Below the pieces are notes generated by a model that did no database searches, was not told where the DNA came from, and was given only the letters and a program-made list of their open reading frames with translations. A stretch of 64,000 nt of DNA from Synechococcus sp. BSA11S (GTDB lineage: Bacteria; Cyanobacteriota; Cyanobacteriia; PCC-6307; Cyanobiaceae). Shown here piece by piece: positions 56,966 to 64,000 of this stretch. The stretch spans positions 1 to 64,000 of the forward strand of contig NZ_VNWP01000003.1 in NCBI RefSeq assembly GCF_014224355.1, read 5' to 3'. Each line of letters begins with the position of its first letter. The stretch's first letter is position 1. The translations under genes and the position numbers were made by a program.

Positions 56966-57934
56966 TCATTCTCTCTGACGAAGAGCCTCGAAACCAGAGA
57001 CGATGTCGAGCAGTTCACCGGTGATTGCATTCTGCCGCTGCTGACGATGCAGGGCATTCAGTTCACTGAGGCGCTCATCAATGTGTTCTCCTGCAGCATG
57101 CATGGCCGTAAGGCGCGCAGCATTCTCGCTGGCCAGCGACTCCACCGCGGCCCGGAACAGGCAGAGGTGGAGGTACTCCTGCACGATGCCCGCGAACAGC
57201 CCTGGAAGCGGCTGGTTGTTCATCGGCTCACCGCACGAGCCCCAGGCGCGCCACTGCAGCCCCCCAAGCCAGGAGGGATCAAGGGGCAGGAGCTGCAACG
57301 CCGAGGGCTGATGGGTCGTGGCAGTCAGAACCCTCTGGTACACAAGCAAGATCCGACCGACACCGGCGCTGGTGTGCTCTGGATCGCTCCATGCGGGGTC
57401 GGTCTTCATCGCCCCGGCAACAGAATCCGGGAAACGCCAGCCTTCAATCAACGGGAGGAGTTCCTGAAGCAGGACTGAAATCACCGCCACCGAACTGGGC
57501 AGCGAAAAACGTGCCTCAACCGGCAGAGGGCCACCCTCCAGAAGGGTGGCAAGGCGGTCTCCGACCACTGCCATCCTGCATCGCTCATGGGCGATGCCTC
57601 GGCGCCGCAGCTGCTCAACCGTGAAGGTGACGATCTGCTCGTTGAACGGACCGCAGAGTCCGTGACTGGATCCATAAAGAATCACACCCACATCCCCAGG
57701 AGCGGTGGGAGAGGGCAACAGTGAAGAAAGGGAAGCAGGAGCGGCATCGAAGCGCTGCAACCGGAGCACAGCCTGCAGGGCCAGCTCCACACTGGCGGTA
57801 TAAGCAACGAGTGATTCACTGGCCAACTGATACTGACGCGTCCCCGCCATCGCCAGTGCCTTCATGGTTCGAACGACCGACTGCAGTTCCTGCGTTGTAC
57901 GGATCGTGGCTCGCAACTCCTCAAGCGTCTGCAT
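56966..57934 (-). CDS. atpG: N-type ATPase gamma subunit
   Basis: 322 aa. The N-terminal helix LRATIRTTQELQSVVRTMKA and C-terminal helix LHRQQRQNAITGELLDIVSG are the rotor shaft; GVILYGSSHGLCGPFNEQIV is the conserved central strand region (usual SDRGLCG). It is longer than a typical gamma and divergent in the middle, as in N-type complexes. Last gene of the operon, five bases after atpA. Confidence 0.92.
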   Translation of the reverse strand: MQTLEELRATIRTTQELQSVVRTMKALAMAGTRQYQLASESLVAYTASVELALQAVLRLQRFDAAPASLSSLLPSPTAPGDVGVILYGSSHGLCGPFNEQIVTFTVEQLRRRGIAHERCRMAVVGDRLATLLEGGPLPVEARFSLPSSVAVISVLLQELLPLIEGWRFPDSVAGAMKTDPAWSDPEHTSAGVGRILLVYQRVLTATTHQPSALQLLPLDPSWLGGLQWRAWGSCGEPMNNQPLPGLFAGIVQEYLHLCLFRAAVESLASENAARLTAMHAAGEHIDERLSELNALHRQQRQNAITGELLDIVSGFEALRQRE

Positions 57935-57939
57935 GGGTG

Positions 57940-59496
57940 TTACGCGTTGTCGTCGTCGGCAAGGGCGGCGGCGATGCTGCCGCTGAGCGCCTCACGATCC
58001 TCCACCGAGAGGGGCTTGCCGTCTTCGATCCTCTGGTAAAGGGAGGCCAGCTCCCGCCGCACATGGCTCAGGATACTCGCTTCCTCAGACTCCAGACTCA
58101 TCTCTGGTAGCTCGTCGAAGAGACCTGAATCCGTACCAAACAACATCGTGACCTGCTCAGGCACCGACAAGGGGTTGTGCAGTCCCTGCCTGAGTACGTC
58201 CCGGATGCGCCGACCCCGCCGCAAGACATCGCGGGTGCCGGAATCAAGCTGGGTTCCAAAACGGGTGAAGAGTTCGATCTCCTGATACTGGGCATAGGCC
58301 AGGCGCAGACCAGGACTGATCTCCCGAAGGGCTGCGAGCTGGGTCCTTGAGCCGACACGCGAGACTGACCTGCCCACATCCACAGCTGGAAAGATTCCCT
58401 TTCGGAACAGATCAGAGGAGAGGTAGATCTGCCCATCGGTGATCGAAATCAGATTGGTAGGAACATAAGCCGAGATATTCTGAGCCTGGGTCTCGATGAT
58501 CGGCAACGCAGTCAGAGATCCCCCTCCGAGGGCAGGGGAGAGGTGAGTCGCCCGCTCCAGCAAGCGCGAGTGCAGATAGAAGATATCTCCAGGATAGGCT
58601 TCACGCCCGGGCGTTCGCCGCAGCAGAAGGGAGAGCTCCCGATAGGTGCGGGCGTGATGCGTGAGATCGTCATAGACAATCAGCACATCACGCCCCATCT
58701 CCATGAAGTACTCGCCCATGGTGGTGGCAGCATAGGGGGTAACATATTGCAACCCAGGCGAATCCTGGCCAGAGGCAACAACCACGATGCTGTACTCCAT
58801 CGCGCCATAGTCCGAGAGAGTCGCGATCACATTTGCAATCGAGGCTGAACGCTGTCCGATCGCGCAGTAGATACAGACGACGTTTTTATCCTTCTGATTC
58901 AGAATCGTATCGACTGCCAGAAGCGTTTTACCGGTCTGGCGATCTCCGATAATGAGCTCCCGTTGGCCTCGGCCAATCGGAATCAGGGCATCAACAACCT
59001 TCCATCCGGTCTGAAGGGGCACCGTGACTGCAGCCCGCTCCAGGATGGCCGGAGCTTCACGCTCAATCGGGCGCATCGTGCTGAACGAGACATCACCCAA
59101 TCCATCGAGGGGTTCACCCAGGGCGGTGATCGTGCGGCCCAGCAGACCATCACCAACCGGAACCTCCACCACCCGGCCGGTTCGAACGACCGGATCCCCG
59201 GCGCAGATGTGCTGGCTGTCCCCCAGCAGGACAACCCCCAGCTCCTCAGGATCGAGATTGAAGGCGATCCCAAGGATCGACGACGGGCCGGATTGCTGAT
59301 CCTCATACGAGAAGCTGACCAGTTCGTCAGACCGCACATTGGGAAGTCCACCCACTTGAGCGATGCCGCGTCGCACGGAAAGGGTGGCGCCGGTCTCCTG
59401 TACGGAAAGAGCTGGGCGGAACGCGTCGACGGAACAACTCAGCGAATCCAGCGCCCCGAGCAAAGCAGCCTCAAGCGGACGCTGTCGCTGAGTCAT
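57940..59496 (-). CDS. atpA: N-type ATPase alpha subunit
   Basis: 518 aa. P-loop [32 protein letters not shown], and the C-terminal helical domain are intact. The N-terminus is shorter and diverged from the photosynthetic F-type alpha. Its start overlaps atpF by 26 bases. It forms the catalytic hexamer with AtpD. Confidence 0.95.
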   Translation of the reverse strand: MTQRQRPLEAALLGALDSLSCSVDAFRPALSVQETGATLSVRRGIAQVGGLPNVRSDELVSFSYEDQQSGPSSILGIAFNLDPEELGVVLLGDSQHICAGDPVVRTGRVVEVPVGDGLLGRTITALGEPLDGLGDVSFSTMRPIEREAPAILERAAVTVPLQTGWKVVDALIPIGRGQRELIIGDRQTGKTLLAVDTILNQKDKNVVCIYCAIGQRSASIANVIATLSDYGAMEYSIVVVASGQDSPGLQYVTPYAATTMGEYFMEMGRDVLIVYDDLTHHARTYRELSLLLRRTPGREAYPGDIFYLHSRLLERATHLSPALGGGSLTALPIIETQAQNISAYVPTNLISITDGQIYLSSDLFRKGIFPAVDVGRSVSRVGSRTQLAALREISPGLRLAYAQYQEIELFTRFGTQLDSGTRDVLRRGRRIRDVLRQGLHNPLSVPEQVTMLFGTDSGLFDELPEMSLESEEASILSHVRRELASLYQRIEDGKPLSVEDREALSGSIAAALADDDNA

Positions 59497-60265
59497 GAAG
59501 AGAACTGTTTTTCGGAAGGAGGGCCTGGGTCAGATGTCGATCGAGGTCGCCAAGGTACTGATCCAGCGTCCAGCGGATGGCCTTCCCTTCGATTCCCAGC
59601 TGGATGCCAATGGGGAAGAGGGGATCGTCGAGGAAGGTGACACGTCCGCTGCACGCGAGGGACTCAAGCACCTGATCAATCAGAAGCTGACGGAGCTCCC
59701 TTGGAAGGGGAAAGGAGGTTTGGACTTTGATTGGCCCATGGGCGGCCCCATCCATGGTCTGAATCGCGTCTCGCTCCAGGGGGTCAAGATGCTTGAGCCG
59801 ATCGATGAACACAGCCACGATCTGATGCTCCAGATCGATATTGGCGAGATCCTTCAGGGCCTTGCGTGCGATGAACTGACTCTCCAGAAGAACGCGCTGT
59901 TTCACTGTCTGGAGGGAGGCCTCCTTCTCCTCTTGAAGGGACTGATAGCTGAGCTGCCGTCGTTCCTCCACCTCAGTGCGCAGGCGAGCGAGCTGATCCA
60001 ACCGCTGCGCCTCCACCTCTGCATTGGCCTCAGCAAGGAGCTGCTGATGATGCGCTTCAAGATCGAGGAGGAGGGACTGCTGATGTTCCATATCCCGCTG
60101 GGCAGTCTGCTGGAACTCCTCAGCCTTATGGATATCGTGCCTGATTCGATCCTGACGTTGTCGAATCACACGGCGTATTGGATCATAGAGAACCCACCGA
60201 AGCAGCACGACAAGAAGCAGGAAATTAAAGATCTGGGCGGCAACGATAAACCAGTCAACAAGCAT
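59471..60265 (-). CDS. atpF: N-type ATPase b subunit with delta-like C-terminal region
   Basis: 264 aa from ATG 60265, about 100 longer than an ordinary b. An N-terminal membrane anchor ([20 protein letters not shown]) is followed by a long charged coiled coil. From residue about 165 the sequence becomes delta-like: [40 protein letters not shown], and [20 protein letters not shown], resembling the OSCP/delta C-terminal domain. No separate atpH occurs in the operon, so this protein probably serves as b plus delta in the peripheral stalk. An upstream extension to 60,370 overlaps atpE. Confidence 0.9.
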   Translation of the reverse strand: MLVDWFIVAAQIFNFLLLVVLLRWVLYDPIRRVIRQRQDRIRHDIHKAEEFQQTAQRDMEHQQSLLLDLEAHHQQLLAEANAEVEAQRLDQLARLRTEVEERRQLSYQSLQEEKEASLQTVKQRVLLESQFIARKALKDLANIDLEHQIVAVFIDRLKHLDPLERDAIQTMDGAAHGPIKVQTSFPLPRELRQLLIDQVLESLACSGRVTFLDDPLFPIGIQLGIEGKAIRWTLDQYLGDLDRHLTQALLPKNSSLHDSATASA

Positions 60266-60266
60266 A

Positions 60267-60536
60267 TCAAAGCCCTTTAAAATAAATCCAGAATGGATTA
60301 ACGAAAACCAGGACCATCGCGACAACCAGGCAGTAAATGGCGGTGGATTCAACCATCGCCAGACCGACAAACAGGGTGCGGGTGATCACATTGGCCTTAT
60401 CAGGCTGCTGGGCCAAAGCTCCCAAAGCGCGTGCCACGGCCCAGCCCTCTCCCAGAGCAGGACCAATCGAGCCCACGGCCATCGTAAAGGCCGCTCCAGC
60501 GATGGAGGCCATTCCGATCAGGGCAAGGTCACTCAT
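60267..60536 (-). CDS. atpE: N-type ATPase c subunit (rotor ring)
   Basis: 89 aa, two-helix hairpin. The first helix has AVGSIGPALGEGWAVARALG, the polar loop is ALAQQPD, and the second helix carries the ion-binding VESTAIYCLVVAMVLVFVN. Glu-Ser-Thr and Tyr four residues on match the Na+-type site (E-S-T-x-x-Y), but the first-helix position that is Gln in classic Na+ rings is Glu here (PALGEG). It is one base from atpF and overlaps atpB by four. Confidence 0.94.
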   Translation of the reverse strand: MSDLALIGMASIAGAAFTMAVGSIGPALGEGWAVARALGALAQQPDKANVITRTLFVGLAMVESTAIYCLVVAMVLVFVNPFWIYFKGL

Positions 60537-61246
60537 GAGGGCGCTCCGGGTGCTGTAGTTCGGGAGCCACCCCGAGCCTTGGCACCAATGCTAGCCGCGG
60601 ATGAGATATAGACCAACGAGAGCACCGCGAAGACATAGGCTTGAATCACTCCAAAGACAAGACCCATCGCTTGCATCACAGCAGGCACGAAGAACGGCAC
60701 AATGGACAGAAGGATGGCCGTGATCAAAGTGCCACTCATGATATTACCAAACAGACGCATTGCAAGAGCTATAGTTCGCGAGAACTCACCGATGACCTGA
60801 AAGGGCAGCATCAGCGGGGTGGGCTTCAGATAGGAGAGCAGATAACGGCGGAGGCCTAAATCACTGATGCCATAAATAGGGACAGCAAAGAACACGCAGA
60901 TCGAAAGGGCTACGGTGGTCGAAAGCGACCCCGTTGGCGGCTCAAAGCCGGGAATGATCGTCAGAATATTGGCTGTTATAATGAACAGAAATAGGCTGCC
61001 AATGAAGGGCAGGTAGCGAGCGGGATCCTGCTGGGAAACATCCTCAATCTGTTGGCAGATGGCCTCAACAACGGCCTCCACCACGCACTGCATGCGGGAT
61101 GGTGTGCCCTCTGAGCTGAGGCTGCGCCCAAGCCATAGGGAGAAGCCAACAAGCACAGCGCTCGTGAGCCAGGTGAACACCAGGGTGGCGCTCAGGGTCC
61201 AAGGTCCCCAGGTGGCGATCACGATGGTGTCGGGGCTTAGTTGCAC
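60533..61246 (-). CDS. atpB: N-type ATPase a subunit
   Basis: 237 aa from GTG 61246 with five to six membrane helices. The essential Arg is in RTIALAMRLFGNIMSGTLI; ITANILTIIPGFEPPTGSLS is also conserved. It forms the ion half-channels against the c ring. Overlaps atpE by four bases. Confidence 0.94.
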   Translation of the reverse strand: MQLSPDTIVIATWGPWTLSATLVFTWLTSAVLVGFSLWLGRSLSSEGTPSRMQCVVEAVVEAICQQIEDVSQQDPARYLPFIGSLFLFIITANILTIIPGFEPPTGSLSTTVALSICVFFAVPIYGISDLGLRRYLLSYLKPTPLMLPFQVIGEFSRTIALAMRLFGNIMSGTLITAILLSIVPFFVPAVMQAMGLVFGVIQAYVFAVLSLVYISSAASIGAKARGGSRTTAPGAPS

Positions 61247-61249
61247 GCT

Positions 61250-61588
61250 TCAATCATCCAGAACAGCCGGATCCGTGGAAGGGATGGGACGCCAGCAAAG
61301 GATCAGCAGGGAGCGGGCGAGGACGAATCCAAGCAGGGCAAAAGCCACGCGCTGCCACTGGCCTGCAGCCACGAAATAAAACGCGGGAACAGCTACTGCC
61401 ATCCTTGCCACTCCGCTGCCAAGCATCAACAGCACGGGGTTGGAGGAGCGAGGCAGGTGGCGCACAGTGAGCCATAGGGAAGTAAAAAAGCACAGACCCA
61501 GCACAAACCCGATCAGCAGGGCCATCAGCACCGAAGCGCTAGCGAAAAGCGTTGACACGCCGGAAGCCAGAGCAGGAAGACCGTTCAT
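61250..61588 (-). CDS. atpR: N-ATPase accessory membrane protein AtpR
   Basis: 112 aa from ATG 61588, three to four membrane helices (ASASVLMALLIGFVLGLCFF, VARMAVAVPAFYFVAAGQW, FALLGFVLARSLLILCW). Position between atpQ and atpB and size fit AtpR, a hallmark of N-ATPase operons whose conserved Arg in a helix (LGSGVARMAV) is thought to help c-ring assembly. The frame is open to 61,708 but that part overlaps atpQ. Confidence 0.87.
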   Translation of the reverse strand: MNGLPALASGVSTLFASASVLMALLIGFVLGLCFFTSLWLTVRHLPRSSNPVLLMLGSGVARMAVAVPAFYFVAAGQWQRVAFALLGFVLARSLLILCWRPIPSTDPAVLDD

Positions 61589-61905
61589 TATGGCCCCTCC
61601 TGCTGTTGCTGCATCCATCGCCACGCATTCCAACATCCCAGCACGATTCCGAGAACCAGGAACATCAGGGTCCACGAATAGGAGCCGGGAAATCGGCGGT
61701 CGACCCACATCCCCAGGGCAAGACCAAGCAGCGCCGGAAGGGTCACCGACCAGCCCACCATTCCAGACACACCTAACCCCTTGAGGATGCTCCGATCACC
61801 CTCAGCTTTGGCGCGAAGGCGACGTTCAGCCTTGCGGCGAACCTGAGAAGCCAGCGATGGTGGCTTCTGCCGGGGACGGGACTCTTCGTGACGAGCCTGT
61901 TTCAT
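61588..61905 (-). CDS. atpQ: N-ATPase accessory protein AtpQ (AtpI/AtpZ-like)
   Basis: 105 aa: a basic N-terminus (RRKAERRLRAKAEGD) then two membrane helices (MVGWSVTLPALLGLALGMWV and TLMFLVLGIVLGCWNAWRWM) like AtpI/AtpZ. Its place after atpC identifies it as AtpQ of N-type operons. It overlaps atpC by four bases and atpR by one. Confidence 0.87.
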   Translation of the reverse strand: MKQARHEESRPRQKPPSLASQVRRKAERRLRAKAEGDRSILKGLGVSGMVGWSVTLPALLGLALGMWVDRRFPGSYSWTLMFLVLGIVLGCWNAWRWMQQQQEGP

Positions 61906-62290
61906 CCCTGATCTCCCAGCCCCACCAGGCCATACACGAAGCTGGCCTCGAGCCGGGCCAGCACGGCGCGAGCCTGCTCTTCCCGTTCATCTAGGGCCAG
62001 AAACTGCTCCACCACTGTCTTCTGCAAGGTTTCAAGGGATCCTCCTGCCACCCCCCGACGAACCGTGACCGTGACCTGCGCCCCTCGCTTGACCAGAAGA
62101 CCTTCATCAAGCGCGACGAATCCTTCCTGGCCATCGAGATCTTGGTAGGAGAGGATCCCTGGGACCAGGGTGCTCACCAGAGCGGCATGGTGTGGCAGCA
62201 GAGCGAAGCAACCACTTTGGCTTTCCGCGAGCACCTTCACGACATCGACATGCAGGATCTCCTCAAAGGGCAGCAGAACCTTCAGCTCCA

Positions 62291-62291
<1 letters not shown>
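61902..62291 (-). CDS. atpC: N-type ATPase epsilon subunit
   Basis: 129 aa. The N-terminal beta-barrel has LKVLLPFEEILHVDVVKVLA, CFALLPHHAALVSTLVPGIL and FVALDEGLLVKRGAQVTVTV; a helical C-terminal part follows. It overlaps atpD by one base and atpQ by four. Confidence 0.9.
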
Positions 62292-63685
<1,394 letters not shown>

Positions 63686-63770
63686 CTACTTCCCTGGCGG
63701 ACGCCAGGATCTGTGGACAACCATTCTCCTTCTTTCTAGCTTTCAGGTGTGGGCTCCTGCCCTGAAGCAC

Positions 63771-64000
63771 ATGCACCTGATCAAGAGCCTCCTGGCGGTC
63801 CTGCTTGGGTCCAACATCTGGATGCTTCCTGCTGAAGCCGCTGTCCTCGTCGACCTGGATCAGGATCTGGTCCGATGGAGCAATGACGGCAAGCCCGCGG
63901 TCCAGGTGCGTCTTCAGGGGGAGATCAGGCTGGTTGCCGAGGCAGCGCCCTATGCGTTCCCCATTGGACCCGATCGAAGCCTGCGCTTCATTCCCTGCCT
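63771..64000 (+). CDS. Exported protein, N-terminal part (runs off the window)
   Basis: ATG 63771 starts a signal peptide (LIKSLLAVLLGSNIWMLPAE, cleavage after AEA), followed by AVLVDLDQDLVRWSNDGKPA and VQVRLQGEIRLVAEAAPYAF, a beta-rich domain of unknown family. The same frame is open back to ATG 63663, which would overlap the atpD start. It is divergent from the N-ATPase operon. The rest lies outside the window. Confidence 0.65.
   Translation, partial: MHLIKSLLAVLLGSNIWMLPAEAAVLVDLDQDLVRWSNDGKPAVQVRLQGEIRLVAEAAPYAFPIGPDRSLRFIPC

Overview
The window comes from a GC-rich oxygenic picocyanobacterium, most likely a Cyanobium or freshwater/euryhaline Synechococcus-type genome. The evidence is psbD/psbC at the left edge, a CpcS/CpeS-type phycobiliprotein lyase, a cyanobacterial Ftn2/ZipN division protein, a group 2 sigma factor and several cyanobacteria-restricted families (DUF1517, DUF3611, DUF3122, DUF3598, TIGR03792). 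Genes are packed closely, with many 4-base start/stop overlaps and several tail-to-tail overlaps.

Region 1 (1-47,100) is core chromosome. In order it holds: photosystem II psbD-psbC with a clear terminator; maf; a coupled trio of a small cyanobacterial protein, cobQ and a short [2Fe-2S] ferredoxin; mnmA and nnr, divergent; a sigma factor; pdhA; Ftn2/ZipN; ffh, rpsP, phoH, a Bax-inhibitor-1 protein and era; a run of phycobiliprotein lyase, trmD fused to ispF, TIGR03792 and larB; thiS-thiE; ribF; surE; pheS; nadK, a receiver-degenerate response regulator and DUF192; cobL; a GH116 glycosidase, DUF3122 and ribD; a PGM1-related ATP-grasp ligase; two DUF427 proteins; an AI-2E-type transporter; a membrane desaturase; a rhomboid; a Nif11-domain peptide; a potassium-channel-like protein; an SRAP protein; ftsH; argF; lexA; and tRNA-Ala(GGC).

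Region 2 (about 47,100-53,290) begins directly after tRNA-Ala and its terminator. It is gene-poor and visibly less GC-rich. It carries remnants of IS3-type and IS481-type transposases, a decayed dps, a decayed paralogue of an intact coiled-coil gene, and an intact DUF2254 membrane protein. It looks like an integration hot spot that has filled with debris.

Region 3 (53,291-63,670) is accessory and membrane/ion related: a two-CDGSH plus FMN-glutamate-synthase-domain fusion, an MscS-type channel and a complete nine-gene N-type ATPase operon in the order atpD-C-Q-R-B-E-F-A-G on the minus strand. Its b subunit appears to carry a delta-like C-terminal domain, and no separate delta gene is present. 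The first part of a divergent secreted-protein gene closes the window.

The least ordinary items are the in-frame TrmD-IspF fusion, the CDGSH-glutamate-synthase fusion, the b-delta-like AtpF together with the unusual ion site of the N-ATPase c subunit, a small membrane ORF antisense to the ribF tail, a desaturase that seems to lack a canonical start codon, and a cluster of G/C-homopolymer oddities at the end of phoH that may be a sequencing artefact.
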